A stretch of 64,000 bases of DNA, taken from NCBI GenBank assembly GCA_963922205.1, contig CAWUHX010000124.1, positions 124,001 to 188,000 on the forward strand, written 5' to 3'. The notes below the pieces were generated by a model. That model saw only the letters and a list, made by a program, of their open reading frames with translations. It was not told the origin of the DNA and did not search any database. The translations under genes were made by a program, and so were the position numbers. Shown one piece after another: positions 22,586 to 37,500 of the stretch. Source of the DNA: Romanomermis culicivorax (taxonomy: Eukaryota > Nematoda > Enoplea > Mermithida > Mermithidae). Within the stretch, counting starts at the first letter, position 1. Each line of letters starts with the position of its first letter.

Positions 22586-23380
22586 CTAAATTTGAATCGT
22601 GTGAACGTAAATTATGTAAAGTAGTGATTGCATAACATTTTGAATCACAAAGTTATCATGCTCGTAGGATAGTGACCCCGCATAGTGTCGCTACGATCCG
22701 ATAACTAGAGTAAGTTTGCAGAAAAAAATTTCAAAAGTTCGAATGTATTCATGGAGCGATGCTGCTGTTTTTCTTTTTGTTGCAATGGCCAGCAGTATTC
22801 TCTGACTGCAGTTTCACATGCGATCAGTTTCCGAAGTTGAGCACCACAAATCTGACAGAATGAATGGCAGCAAATTTTCGACTTTTTAAAAGTGATTCTT
22901 CACCTTACGGCGTTGAGACCATATCGCCAGAAGGAAATTTGGGGTCAAATTTTTATAAAACTTTAACCACATCCAGTTCCGTTGCACCGTTATAAAGAAT
23001 TTTATTGGATAGATCTCAACGAGACCATTGATACTCAGTTATCTGCTTTTTATGACTAAAAAATCTCGTTCACCTTGAAAAGCCGCTGACCGCGAATATT
23101 CGAGCACCTTTCCTTGGTGAAGTCTGAACTCCCAACACACAACGCTGATGAATGTTTGTGCTATCTTTTTTGTGAAATTAATTCGCAAAGGTCATTTATA
23201 CCTGCTTAAAGTTTCTTTTTTGATTTATGAAAGTTTTCAAAAATCAATTTGATATAAGCTCTTCATCATGGTCTTTTCACTTTAAAATAAGATCCAGAAA
23301 GCAACATAATCAGTAGAAATCGGTACCGCGGACAACATACCTGCATCGTAGGTCGAAATCATTTTCTCAATTTGTTCGTC
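22586..23380. other. Upstream flank of the membrane-protein exon; no further exon found
   Basis: AT-rich sequence in which I could not place an upstream exon. A diverged R3 copy lies at about 22940-23090 (GATCTCAACGAGACCATTGAT). Nothing else is supported. Confidence 0.4.
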
Positions 23381-23383
23381 TAA

Positions 23384-23737
23384 AGGCCCTGTCATACTTC
23401 ACCGCGCGGCGCCGCGCGGTGCCGCTTCTCCTATTCATACTAACAGGCGGCGCCGCGCGGCGCCGCGTGGTACCGCGCGGTGGCTTGTCATACTTCGCCG
23501 CGCGGTACCGCGCGGCGCCGTACGGCGCCGCTTTTTTACTTTTGGATTTTGCTCTTCTCAAAAAATGTGTATTGGTTTAGTTGAAACCTGATGGGGCGCC
23601 GCGCGCCGCCGCAAAAATTACAAAAACCTATTCATACTTCAAAGGCGGTACCGCGCGGCGCCGGCCGGCGCCGCTTTTTAGTATGAATAGAACAACCGGC
23701 GCCGCGCGGCGCCGCGCGGTGAAGTATGACAGGGCCT
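23384..23737. mobile_element. GC-rich MITE with TAA duplication, PIF/Harbinger-like
   Basis: The element begins AGGCCCTGTCATACTTCACC and ends with its inverse. The first 36 bp match perfectly and the match then continues imperfectly. TAA flanks both sides (23381-23383 and 23738-23740). Inside are many palindromic GC words (GGCGCC, CCGCGCGG, GGTACC) and repeated CTATTCATACT. A 3-bp TAA/TTA duplication is typical of PIF/Harbinger elements; the class is inferred from that alone. At 354 bp with no gene, it is non-autonomous. Its base composition is very unlike its AT-rich surroundings. Confidence 0.85.
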
Positions 23738-23851
23738 TAACTGTTGTAGTCAACTCGAGAAATTAAGGTTCCGTATACGCAATTCGTTTATTATTTGCAT
23801 GAACATCTTTCTGCTTATCGGGGATCGTTTGGAAAAAACAGACTATGTGAA

Positions 23852-24094
23852 TATTCTGTTTTTTATAAAATGCTCCCAAATAGAAAAGTGACACAAATAG
23901 TACTGTCGTCAAAATCGTTTATATAGAGCTCTTACTGCAAAATTTTTCACTCGAAAATTGTTGAAAGTTAGGTCAGTATGCTCACCAATTTTCAATCCTA
24001 TACGATATATTGTTTATCAAATAATCGTGAAAATCTGTAATACTACTTGCTTTCCACTTTCATTATTTAGAAGCATTTCAAGAAAAACAGACTA
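23852..24094. mobile_element. TA-flanked MITE, family M4 copy 2
   Basis: Left end TTCTGTTTTTTATAAAATGC; right end AAGAAAAACAGACTA followed by TA. The interior closely matches 55833-56076 (AAATAGAAAAGTGACACAAAT, AGAGCTCTT, GATATATTGTTTATC), so these two copies are probably recent relatives. The left terminus is slightly rearranged. Confidence 0.75.
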
Positions 24095-25580
24095 TAGTTC
24101 CGAATCTTCCCACACACAGCGATTAAAATAGTACTGAAAATTTTAGAATATTTATTTTTTAGAATACTATAGTACTTTTGCTCTTGTATCAAGATTAAAG
24201 ATTATAACTCAGAGATCTTGATTCCGTTTAGTTTCTATCGTTGCTACAGTAAGCTTAGCCTGCAATAGACGAGTACACAATTTTAAAAACTAGGAAAGAC
24301 ATAGAAAGGCAATGATTTATCGTAAATGAATACATACAGCATGTGTAGATTTGAAATTTAAATTGAGAAACTAGAGTAGGCAAAGCCGAACACTCCATAT
24401 TGATTGACTGATGCAGGCTTTTGGGTTTGATGGCATATTGTTGCATATGCTTGATTCTAGATTGACTAGTATTGTATACTGCTGACATCATTATCAAAAA
24501 AGCTTCTTGTTTTCCAACACTGACGATGGGAAATAGACTGTGCAGGCAGTACCACAACTGAACACCCTCCAAGCTTGTTTTTTCATAGGTCTGGCTAAAT
24601 TCACATTTTTTTATTACTTGTTGTAACAAACTAGTTTCCGATGAAAGAATGCACGTTCCTTCGAGGCGTTGCCAATAAGTAAACTTTTCATCAATATTCC
24701 AGAGGTGCATATAAAAGTTTGAAAAGTTTAAGCGAAAGCTCTATTCGGCTAGCTTGGCTTCTGTTTGCTTGCTTTTTCTTAAACCTAAACTGCTGTGGTT
24801 AAATTCTTAAGATCGATCTAGACTAGTTGCTTTTTCGGCTTTGACGTTAGCAAGATGGACCTGTATCGATTGTCACCCCGTATGATAATGAGGTATATCG
24901 ATTGTCCGACCTCCAAATAAAAATTTCTAGTCGCACAAGTTTGCAATTATAGAGATATGCAGTTTTTGTATATTCATCAATGAATCATTCACAACTCATT
25001 GAATAATTAAATCATTAGTTTGGTCGATTGAATAGTTTAACTATTCCATTGGGGGTAATTTAGAATAAAATGAAAATTTGATCACAATCAGTAAGGTTAG
25101 CATCATTTTGAAAGCATGAGTAAGCACTGCTACTGCCCTTCCAAAAAAATTAAGAGACATACACTTCATCTCTTGGCAGGTTTTCCAGGTTATCTACAAT
25201 CATCATAAAAAGTGTTTGTTTTGGGAAGGCACGTGGTTGTCAGCCAATTTTTAACAATCTACGTACCTTCTGCACCGAAACTTGGCAGTATGCATAGTAT
25301 AGGGATGGTAGTGCCTGCATGGGTGCGTCACCGTGCCTACCATTGACTCTCAACATTTCCTGAACCAAACCAGTCTTCTTTGTTCTGGCTGCTGTTATTT
25401 TTGTACTAAATGCGCGACATTTCTACTACATACAGGAAAAAAACAATTTATGCCCCAAATTACGATCGCCTCTCCGAATAATTATTAGCAAAAAAATTGC
25501 ATAATTTTTATTAAAATTAATATCCACCGTAAATGTGAACGACCGGATTTTGTCGAATTTCCCGCCCCAAACTAAATACC
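24095..25580. other. Upstream flank of AASS, with one unrecognised open frame
   Basis: A 151-codon open frame lies on the minus strand at 24255-24710 (ATG at 24710). It is long for AT-rich sequence and has several Cys residues, but no domain, signal or partner exon, so I leave it undecided. The AASS promoter should lie in the right part; I see no clear TATA box or trans-splice acceptor. Confidence 0.35.
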
Positions 25581-28500
25581 ATGTTTGTATTCAAATTTTC
25601 GCAAATTCTAAAAAAGGGACGGCGATTGGCATTCGTCGATTATTATTCGCCGTCGAAATGGAAATCTACGTTGATCAAACGACCGGGCAAATTCGTCGTA
25701 CCCGAAGAGGTCAAGAACGCCAAAAAACCTTACTGTATGGCTATAAGGCGGGAGACCATCAACCCGTGGGAAAGACGCGCCCCCTTGGCGCCCAAGCACG
25801 TTAAATGGTTGACCAGGTCTGGCGTGAAAGTTTTGGTGCAACCGTCGAACAGGAGAGCATATCCTATGCAAGTAATAAAACTTTCGAGCATGTTAGGTCC
25901 TAGCATAAGTACTCTGAATCTTAGAATTTTTCAGCGGCACAAAGGAGTGCAGTTTTCAAGGGTAATTTTTCGCAAACTGTAACTTTTTTGAAGATTGATT
26001 TTTGAGGATTGATAAGCATGGTTGCGATACTGTGTTTTTGTTTTTTCTTCAGTCAGCTCCACCCCCTCCCCCCCGAGGACCCTTCTCCTGGAAAATTCTT
26101 GGCGTGCATGTCTGGTTGCAGCTCTGATGATTATTCAAGCTTGATGACCACTTTCAAGATGAATTTTTCCTACAGATAGACACAGCAGGGCTGTCCAAGA
26201 AAAAGTGTAACGTCAAATTCTAAAACTCGATTAGACCAAAGAGATTTCATTCAGTGAAAGATATATACATTTTCTCCATACAATCCTCATCATCCTTCAC
26301 TTGAAAAATTGTTATTTATTGGATTTTTTCTCTGACTGATACTCAAAATTGACACTTGATCTGATTTTTTTCTGGAGATACAGAGCCACGAATCTATATC
26401 CTGATGAGATGACGAATTCACGATGCACTTCGGAAATTTCAAATTTGATTGACTGAGTGATTGATTGTAATAGCACTTTGAGCAGCCCAAACCTAAAAAT
26501 ACGTTACATTCTGCAGCTTCTAAATTGAAAAACGACAAAATTCAGTGATACAATCTTTCACGCAGAGCCCGGACTCTTCGCTTGAAAAATTGTTAAAGAT
26601 CAATTGAGCATGCTTCCAAATTTCCCGTACAATGTGACATATACGGTTTAGAAGAAAAAGGATACCTGCTGCTTTCCATTTTTATTTATTAGCATTCCAA
26701 GAAAAACAGACGACTGTAGTTCAGAAATCATTAAAAAACTTTCTACATACATATTCATGAAAGCCAAACGTCAAGAAGTGAGCACGTAATTGACCAGTTT
26801 CTCCTCTACCGAACTAAGTTTCACTTTTATGATGATTCCATGATTGAAGGATTTCTTATTACAATCAATAATTTTGTTCTGGATTGCATGTGTGATTTTG
26901 TAGATGCGGATTCTGATATTTGAGAAACAAAATGCTCCGTAAATTGCGCCAAGAAAGCTTGATTAACCGGTATCCAAAACTAGCTGAACACAATCTTTTG
27001 ATATCATCTACGAATTTCCTGACTAAAATTTTTGAAGTATGCAATGAGCCAAAACTTCAGTATTTTATTAATTTCATCATTTTTGAAAAAATTTTTTTTC
27101 GATTACTTGTCGAATTTCATTTATGTTTTCTGAGGCAAATTTCAGTTGAGAGACGATTCAAATATTTGCGGTTATTGGTTTGGAGCATCCTAAGTAATTC
27201 AGTATAGTCGAGTTCACAGCCCCTTTCGTGAAATTTCAATCTGAATTTGTTTTTTATGAAAAAAGTCATTTACTTTGCGACTTTGTAGTTACCGCAAAAA
27301 CTCAGCATTAATATTGTACTTGCAGACGTCAATAATTCTACGGTATGATTACTTTTGTTTTTCCTTGAAAGAATTGTTCCGACCAGAAATGGATATGCAA
27401 GTCTCAACTTTTTCACTCCTTTCTTATTAAGGACTATATATCCGCCGGAGCAATATCGTCCGAAGATATCAGCGAAGCCAGTTTGATCATGAGCGTCAAA
27501 ACTGTGCCTATCGAGGATTTGATACCCGATAAAACCTACGTTTTTTTCTCGCATACAATCAAAGCTCAAAAAGATAACATGCCTTTGTTGGACGCCGTTT
27601 TGCAAAATGTAAAATATGCATGTGCTCTGACAAGTATGTAACGGTCCAGCCAACGTGCCATTTCAGCAATTTTTTTGCAGAATTTTCAGATGTCAGTCAT
27701 CCATTGTTTTTGCCACTAAGGTGTTCTAGTCATGCACGACAATAAACCACGCGGTAACGCTAAGTTTTAGGATGACGTATTCAGAATGTATGTTTGAAAT
27801 TTATGCGCTATATGACGGCAAAAAGCGGATGCCACTGCCTGTAAAAGAACGTTGCATATTAGGGGGCGTATCAAAGGCAAATAAAATTTCAGATAAAACT
27901 TTTCAAAGTGATCAAAAAGAACATGTCACAAATATTTTTTGCCGAAATATGCTCAAATTTCCATACACCATTTGAATTCTGCTTTTTGTCTAGCCAGAAT
28001 TTGAAGTCTTAGTAAAGCATCCATTTGAGTTTTTACCTGGTGTCTCCTATCAACAGTAGTTTTATTAGCTGTAGTGCTTCATAAATTGTACTCATTCACA
28101 ATGAACTGCTGCGCTTGGTGTCATCAACGAAAGTTGAACAAAACCAGTAAATCTCTGGTCCCAGAAAAATACTGTAATTGCTTCTGACTATCAGAAGCAA
28201 GATCAATATTTTAAGTATAGCTTGCGGTTTTCAAACGTTTACTTCGTCCATTGGACAGCTGCAGATAAATTCGAAAATAGTCTAAAATTAACTGCACTTT
28301 AATTTTGTTGGCAATAATTTTATTGAGCGTAATCAGGAGTATAAATTGCTGACGTCAAACTCATACTTTCAAGGATGCAGTCTGTCAAGCACCGTCATCA
28401 GGAAACTTTCTTCTCGACCATTCCACGCAGGAAAAGTTAGGTATTCTCAGGGATTCTATGGTCACTTTATTCCATCATTTGTTACTCTTCTAATCTTTGT

Positions 28501-31500
28501 CCCTTCCTCCTAGAATATCCGCCTAATCGACTACGAAAAAATGGTCGATGAGAAAGGTCAACGGATTGTCATGTTCGGCAGATGGGCAGGCTACGCAGGC
28601 ATGATCGACATTCTGCACGGTCTTGGACTCCGATTATTGGCTTTGGGTCATAATACGCCATTCTTGGTAATGGATAGGGATTTTGTGCCCGAAAAATGAG
28701 TTACGAGTACCAAACGTTTCATTGCAATGGGAAGATATTTACTATAAAAGTATCGACACGTTTTTAGAAAAATCCTTTGATGTTATATAAATTCCAAGCG
28801 CAAAGAAGACATTGAAACACCTGCAAAATATTATCACTTTCAGGACTTACTTGCATCCGCAATTTGAACATTCGAAAAGATCCAAAAAAGTCTTTCTTTA
28901 CACTTGTTTGCACTAAAATCGAGTAGTTCATTAGTTAAGACATCTTGAAGTCTTACATCCTAATCCTGTCTGCATTGAGACTGTAGACAGTAGTACTGAC
29001 CATGAAAACATTCGTGATTTTCGATTCACTTATGAACTACTAGACTATAGAACTAACAGAAATTCGACCTGTCTTTGATGCAAGTGGACACTGAGGAATT
29101 TCTGATTTACAAAGCTACTTCTCCAGTAGTTCGGAAATTCAGAAGTCCACTGATAAATGTGTGCTGAATTCTTGAGTTGACGAAATAATCACTTTTGGAA
29201 AGGGTTCGTGCCTTTTTCATGGTCGCTACCGCTGACGTTGAATGTTAGACTTTCTTTTTGGATATGAAAACAGAGGAATCTATCAAGAGGTGTTAGGTGT
29301 TAAAAAACTTCTGGATGTCTGAGCTGCTGAACTTACAGATTTTGGTGCAATGGTAATCTTTCTCATTATAGAAAAAAAGTTTTCTGAAAGACTTCCGAGT
29401 CATCCGAGCGTTCAAAAGTCTAAAAGTGTGTGGAAAAGTTGATTTTCGCATTCCTGATTTTTTAATCTTTCTAAACGCTTTAAAAGTTGTTTGTGCAAAC
29501 GAGCCCATTTTTCATTTCATTTAATTTCATTTTCCAATTTATGTTCCAGGAATCGTTTTTTCCGTATTAGAATTTCAGTCGTCGTTTTTTTACGTTCAGT
29601 CATTCTGATAGCTTTACGAAATATGAATTTAAAATGTCTATGAAATGTGCATCAATTAAAATTTAGAAAAAGTTTTATTCTACTGTAGTTCAATATCAGA
29701 GAATTTTGTTTTTTTCCAGTTTCTGGAAAACTTTCTCAAAATTCCAAATCACCGTACTTTTTACAGTCTAATGTTTTTCTTGGATTCAGCACATTGGTTT
29801 GGCGCACAGTTACCGCGATTCTCACATGGCGCATAATGCCGTCCGTGATGTCGGCTACGAAATCGCCCTCGGCTGCATGCCCAAGTCTTTGGGACCGTTG
29901 ACATTCGTTTTTACGGGTACCGGCAACGTTTCGCAGGTCAGAATTCGCACCTGCATCAGTAAACAGTGGCACATGCTTTGGTCTCGCAAATTCCATGTTT
30001 CAGGGAGCTCAAGAAATTTTCCAGTCATTGCCTACGGAATACGTCGACGTGGCTAATTTGCATAAAGTTGCTCAATATGGCAGTGAGGAGAGTTTTTTAG
30101 AAATGCAGACGAAATTTTCCAGTGAATAATACCTAACCTGAAAAACGTCTGTTTACGTTTACAGATCCCTGTTCATACTTTGCAGCATTACTGTGATTTT
30201 TCAACAATTTCATTTTTCACAGGCCTTAACAAAGTATACGGGTGCGTGGTCAGCCGTGCGGATCATCTCTCGCGTATAAACGGAGGCGGTTTCGATGCCG
30301 AAGAATACGATGCACATCCTGAATTGTATAAATCAAATTTTGCTACGGAAGTATGTTGCATTGTTGACTATCACTCTGATTTCAAAGATTTTGCATATTA
30401 ATTTTCAGAGTCTACTGAAGACTAGATTATCAAATATTGTGATAGAAAACGTCTGTCCATCGGATTTATTTTCATAATGTTATTTGGCATACATACACAA
30501 TGTTGAACCAGGACTTTTGATGAAAAGTCTCCATAAGCAATGCGGCTATTCAGAATGGTTATTTGAAATTTTCACATCCAGACGTAGAGCATCAAACTCC
30601 TGATGAAAGTGAATTATTTTCCAGAATGTGTCACATTTACAAAGTAGGAGTAGGCACGGAATGTTCTGTAATTGAAGTTTTGTAAAAATCTGGTTGACTC
30701 ACGCAGATTTTATTTGCTAGTGATGTATCGATAAAACGTTACTGCAAGAAGTCTGATTTTCGTTGAGAAAATGTGCTCTTTCGACTTTTAAATTTGGAAA
30801 AATGGAGATTATGCAAATATTTTCTTAATTTTCATGCAATTTATGATCAATGTGGGGTCATCATGGGGTGGTTGGATTCATTTTGATGTGCATTATTTCA
30901 AAATCTACATCTTGAGACATGCTCTCAGGAACTGTGCCTCTTGATTTGACTTTTTGCAGATGGTTTTACTCACAAGTCACTTATTACCGTTAATCTCAAT
31001 TTTCTTTTTAACGGAATTTTTATCACTAACACCTTCCCACGTTTTTTACAGGTTGCTCCTTATACCAGCGTTTTGATCAATGGCATCTATTGGGCGCCAA
31101 AATCGCCCCGCTTGATAACTTTACCGGACGCCACAGTTTTGATGTCCACGTCGATGACCTCAAGCAAGAAGGTGAAAACACCGGGCCGCCCAAGGTTACC
31201 TCACCGCCTAGTGGCCATTTGCGACATAAGCGCCGATCCGGGAGGATCGGTGGAATTTATGACCGAATGTACTACCATCGATCGGCCGTTTTGTATTTAC
31301 GACGCTAATCAACATAAAAGCCACGATTCGTGAGTAGACTGAAACGTTAATTTTTTCCAGGGCATGTTGGGAGTCGAGACTGTAGTCAACTTTTGACTAA
31401 TAATACTAATAAAGGTGCATTCCCGTCGAAACTCATGTATTGTTTATGAATCCGTCCACGTAATCAGAGTCTCTGACATGGTCGGTCTGGAACGGCACGC

Positions 31501-34500
31501 TGGGAATGACCAGAATCATAACGTAGTCCATTTGACTACATAGTGATTGAAAAATTTGTCAATCATACTAGATTTATAGAATGTAGTTTCTTGTTTTATT
31601 GAAATGTCATGCTCGTAGCTACAATATACTTAGTTACAGTGAACCTTGCATTATACATGAAAATGGAGTAGTTGACTGATCCGAACACTTTTATGCACGT
31701 CTTGAAAACGCATGAAATATAAAACGGATGGAGAAAAATCAGATGAACTTTGAACTAAATGACTCATTCGTGGTCTATACCGGCAAAAATCACTCTTATA
31801 GGTTAAACTTGAGGGTTTAAAAAAACTGTTCAGTCCGAAAATTTCGAAAACACTGAAGTTCTCAGAAGTTCTCAGATATGATGCCGAAGTGATTTTGCAT
31901 CGAAAACTGAATCCTTACTCTTGTGTCTGCAATATCGCACCTTTAATCGGACTGTAAGTTTATTGAATAATAAAATTTAGGATTTTTTGCTCACAGGGTT
32001 CGAAATAAGCGGTAATTAATCGAATGTCGACAGTGTGACACTATAAATTGAGTACACATGTAAAGGTTTATGATTCATACATAATCATGAATAATCCAGA
32101 TAGTACTTGAAATTTTTGTTTGTGAACCATTTGTAGTAGCAGACATGAGGGAGCAATCAGATTTTTATTTTTTAGCATCATATCATCTTGATTATTAGTT
32201 AAGATTCGAATAGGATAAGGTTTAATTTTCGTTCCTTGAGGAAATACAGTAATTGTCATTTGATCCTAACTACTTCGGAATTGCTAGTTACATGAGTATA
32301 TTTGCCTATGTCACTGCTCCAGATTCGCCTTACCGACTGGTGTTCTAGTGTGCAGTATCGATAATATGCCGGCCCAAATGCCACTAGAATCTACGGAATA
32401 TTTTGGCGACCTTCTAATGGACTATATTTTCGAAATGGTAAGAATATGGCGTGTTCTCGAAGAATTTTTTTCTCGTCGTACATTCCAGGCGTTATCGAAA
32501 TGAACTTTTTGGTCTACCACTTTTTCATGACTTTGCTGTCTCCGGTTGGCTAGAAACATTATTGCACAGCATAATTTTGGAGAGTATTGGATTTTTGCTA
32601 AAAGTTTCATAACTTCCAGCACGTATCGGATATTTTCACATGTATTACGTGGCTTGCCTCATCATATGATAATATGCAAAAATTCGTCCAAATTTTTGAT
32701 CACAGCCTCTATGATCACATGTTTTAGCTATTATCAGACGCCACAACTCCGTTCGAAAAGTTTCAAGCTTCGGACGCTGTCACAGGTGTAAGTGCGTTGA
32801 TTCATATTCATAAGATTCTGATGGTTACAAGGTGTCATTTTTCTAGGCAATTATAGCTTCCAACGGAAAATTGACTCCTAAATTTGCATACATTTCCGAT
32901 TTGAGACGACAGAAAGCGTAAGTATCCATCTACAAAATTAAGTACATATGACCGATAAGTCAAAACCCTGGTTTCAGAATTTTTACCCGTTATAGTCTTC
33001 CGGTGTAAATTTTATTGAATTGTGTATGTTACACTGATCATTCATGTTTTTGAGTTTGCTAAAGTACACTCCAAATTACATTATGTTGAAATAGAAATCC
33101 GTTTGTCAAGAATAGGGTGATAATCTAGCTTTCACATTCTTTCAAATTCTTAGCTATATCAAAAAATTTTTCATTGGTTTTCATGTAAATTTTCGGATTT
33201 CCGATGCTGTACTCTTTGCTTAAGTGGTGCTTCCATTGTCCTGCAGAATTATTAAATTTTCAATGTGAATGTGGTTTATTCGCAAAAACAATTAGTGTAA
33301 AATTACTTGAGTTGATACTGACAACTGTGATGCATGTGCTTTAATTATTGTAAAATTTTTCAATTTTATCAGAATGGCTTCATACCATAAAGCCGGTCGT
33401 TCGCAATCCGATTTGCCGGAAAAATCCGTTCTATTGCTGGGCGCCGGTTTCGTTTCGGCGCCGGTCGTCGAATATCTATCTCGCGCCGGCCACTCCACGA
33501 AATTGACCGTTGTGACGGAAAAGGCGTCCGACATTGAAAAATTGATCCAAATCAGTCCGGAAGTCAAAATCGAAATTATGAACGTGTTTGAAGAACAAAA
33601 TCAATTGAGTAATTTGATTGAAGATAGCGATTTGGTTATAAGGTAGATTTTTATCGCATCATGAATAGATTAATTTTTTGATGAATGACTTCTTTTTTGA
33701 TTTTTCATACCTCGACTCGCAAACCTTTAAAAAGATTCCGAGTTCCTTTTTCTGCTTTAGAAAATTTTGATTTGCTTTGGAATAGTTCAGATGTTGCAGA
33801 AAGCGTAATGTACATTTTTTCTCAATTTCCATATTCAACCTTTCACATTAGGATTTTGAACACGAGCTCAAAAAACACTTGAACTCTTGCCGGATATAGA
33901 TTATTGCCTTCCCTTGCAAATGCCGTACAAATTTCCCGGTTCACTTTAGAATTTCTAAACTTCTGAAATATTAGAAAGTCAGTTTTTCGGGAAGTTTTTT
34001 ATGTAAGTCTCAACACTTTTGAACCACTAGAACGCGACTTCTCCTTGGTGCAAGGTAACACTTCGGACATTCGAAGAGTACCATGGAACATCCTAACATG
34101 TATGTGAATTCACATCAGTCATAAAATTATGTTTCATACCTCAAAACAGATCAGTCTAATCAAAAATTTACTATTGATTCTCATTATTTATTGAACATCC
34201 CATACAGATTCATGCCTCTACGCACACTGAATCATAAAATGATTCTTCCGAAAAAAATTTCAGCTGAAAGTCGTTTTCGCGAATTCCAAATCATCAGTCT
34301 AAACCGGATTCTTCTCTATAATATGTCTAATTTTAACTAGAGAAATCTGGACATGTGGATATAGGTAATGGTTTGATTATCGTGTAAACATCAAAATCCG
34401 TGTACAATATTATATGAATTTTGGAAATTCGGAGTAAAGGTTTATACCGAAGTCGAATTTTGTTTGCCATCAAACAGTGATCAGATTTCGCACAGGGAAT

Positions 34501-37500
34501 TAAAGTAAAGTTTTATAGCATCAGTCTGATTAAGTCCATTCAAAATGATAGGATAACATAAAAGATAAAGACTATGAAAAAGTGCAACATATGGCGTAGG
34601 AATAAATGTGAAATTTTAAGCTGAGAAAGTAAAATAGGTAGGCTCTCTGAGGAGCGAAATTGAACACTTCAAGTTGTCCGACTGAGATGTTATAAGTTTA
34701 TTTAACGGCTCGTTTTTTTGAACCACCCTGCTATTTTCAGGATTTCATACTCATGATTTGTGCTGCACTGCATTCAAATCAGACTCAGTCAATGCATCGC
34801 ATCTGTCATGGACTTTCATTCAGCATCTTCAAAAAAAATTTTCAGTGCTTATAGTCAGACCTCATTAAACAATGATGGCCTGAATGAAGTCAGACACCAG
34901 TTTTCTATCAGTTACCTAATTCCAAAGATTTCACTCCTGAACTCTACACCTTGTTCTTTGTAACTATATTTTTTCCTAGTTGAACACTTTCCACCCATTT
35001 ATTCCTTATTCAGTTTGTTATTTTTTTTAAGCTTACTGCCTCACCAAATGCATCCCAATATTGCTAAACTTTGTATAAAACACCAGTCGCATATGATAAC
35101 CGCTAGCTACTTGTCGCCAGAAATGCAAATTTTACAAGAATCGTAAGATCTCGAAAAAACATCATCAACGAATGACTGTATAACCGGGTTTTTTAGAGCC
35201 GAAAAGGCCGGCGTAACTATTGTTAACGAAGCAGGTCTCGACCCGGGTATCGATCATCTGTTGGCCATGGAGCTGATCGATTCGGTTAAGGAACAAGGTG
35301 GCAAAGTGAGAAATGTTCAAAATTATCACATGCACAAAAGAGCAGTTTTACCTCAACAAATTGTCATCTTAAATTCAGTTGACCTTTCTAACATCAAGTA
35401 TTATTCAAAGCAGATTAGCTGCATTATTTCACACGGTTCAAAAATGTGGACCATGCATGATACACTCTACTGTTTATTATCCTACTTACCCACAGGTTAC
35501 ATCTTTCGTTTCATGGTGCGGAGGGCTACCGGCGCCGGAATTTTCGGACAATCCATTACGATACAAGTTCAGGTGCCAAAACTTCCTATAATAAAATATA
35601 CAAAATTTGACGTCAACGAGATTCTCAACAGTAGCCAATCATTTAATTATATCGCTTTTTTAAGTTGGAGTCCGCGGAACGTACTTTTGAACGCCTTGTC
35701 GCCGGCCAAATACATTTACCAGGGTCGCGTCGTCGACGTGGCGCCCGGGCATTTGTTGGACGAACCGATGTTGGTGGACTTTTTGCCCGGCTTCAATTTA
35801 GAAGCGTACCCGAACAGGGATTCGACAACCTACGCGAGGCTTTACAAGTTGAACGAGGCTAAAACCGTTCTAAGGGCCACGCTGAGGTAAGCTATGATGG
35901 GCATCCCATACAGATGATTTTTGCTTATTTTTCATTCCGAAAACTATGATCAATAATTCTGTGCCGGGATCAGTCAAAATTTCTCCGGAATAGGAATCTT
36001 ATTGTGGGCCAGTCCAAATCTGTAGCATGCAGAACACGCTTAAAACCGACGCAAAAAGAAGTTAGTTCACGATTTAAATCAGAATTCACGTTTTGGCAAA
36101 TGTGTTAGAAACAACAATTATAGTTTTTCAACAACGAATTGTATTCGCATTATTTTCAGTTTAGAGTTAGTAGAATTTATAAAAATTTGCTTTCCTCGCC
36201 AATCAGTGGCTGTAGTAGTCCAGCCAGTTTAATTAGTGTTCAGGGTTTCTACCATGTGATACTTTTTGACGTCAATTTTTAGTTCATTGATTGAAAATTA
36301 AGTGGGTAGTCAGAAGCGTTTCGGCTACTACATTATAAGCTTACAGCTGAACATTTGGTTTCTAAGCTGCAATCGTTAATTTTGATAATCATGTACAACA
36401 TACTGTTGTTTCATAGGTTTTGATCACAATGAGCCAATTTTTGTTCGGAACTAGACACGTCAGTAGTATTTTCCTTCAAATTTGTCGATTTTTCCGGAAT
36501 CTCTCAAAAAGATAATCCATGAATAATCCCGAAAATGAATACTTATGTACGTACCACTTCAAACATGAAATTCTTCAAATGATACCGGGCGAATTCTTCT
36601 ATAAAATGCAAGAGACTGGAGCCACAGATTTACTGTAAGATAAAAATTTTACTCGAGATTTTTAGATCACCCTGTATTCCAAGGTTGAATCTGAAACAGC
36701 GCGTTTAATACGCCGAATCCTGATAACAGAATAGCATTTCCTGAAAAAGGATTATTTTTGAAAGTCAAGCAAGTGGTTTCAACTTCGGATTGGCATGAGC
36801 CTGAGCTATGCAGGATCTGCATTTCACACTCCTACAGTTTATTTCTATAGTCTATTTTGAAATGACAGATGCAGCAAAACATTGAAAATATGTCCAATTC
36901 GGATAAAATAGTATCTTATTACTGTTAAAACTCTCTCGACTACAGGCGACCAGCAGACCGACTGATCACTTTCTCAAATAACTTGATCAACAGCTCGCTA
37001 ACAAATCAAAAATCTGCAATCAACATGCTGTTTCCTTAATTTGGCCTCATCATTGTCAAGAGGAATTCATGTTTTCTAGAGTATAAAATTTTTTATCCCT
37101 TGAAAATTGTATGACAGATTGAACCTTCGTTTTTTTGTTGCTGCATCTGTCATTTCAAGATTAATGGGCTATAGTACGAAACAGTAAATTCTCAAAGATA
37201 TGTGTCTTTTTGTGTCGTAATTTTTGTCATGTGATTTCAATCGATTTTTTGTCTGGCACCTTAATTTTCACGATGCCTACATCATCTGCAATAAATTTTT
37301 GCAGATATCGCGGATTCGGACAAGCCATGCGCAGTTTCTTAGCTTTGGGGCTTATAGATCCCCAACAGCACGCGGCGTTCGACCCCGATTTCGGGCCTAA
37401 TCTTACTTGGGTATGAAGTAATGGTTTTTTGGTCAGTCGAAAATCCCGACTTCAAGTTTCACCTTTTTTTCTTCAAACAGAAACAAATAATGGCCCTTTT

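Noticed and set aside
23382-23740. TTAA target site, suggesting piggyBac
   Set aside because: TTAA occurs only on the right side; the left flank is CTAA. A 3-bp TAA duplication fits both sides.
23367-23766. Arg/Ala-rich small frames
   Set aside because: They are read across the GC-rich palindromic ends of the MITE and mirror each other on the two strands.
33292-33567. Minus-strand frame opposite AASS exon 11, and similar frames opposite other exons
   Set aside because: They are complements of well-supported coding exons and show no independent motif.
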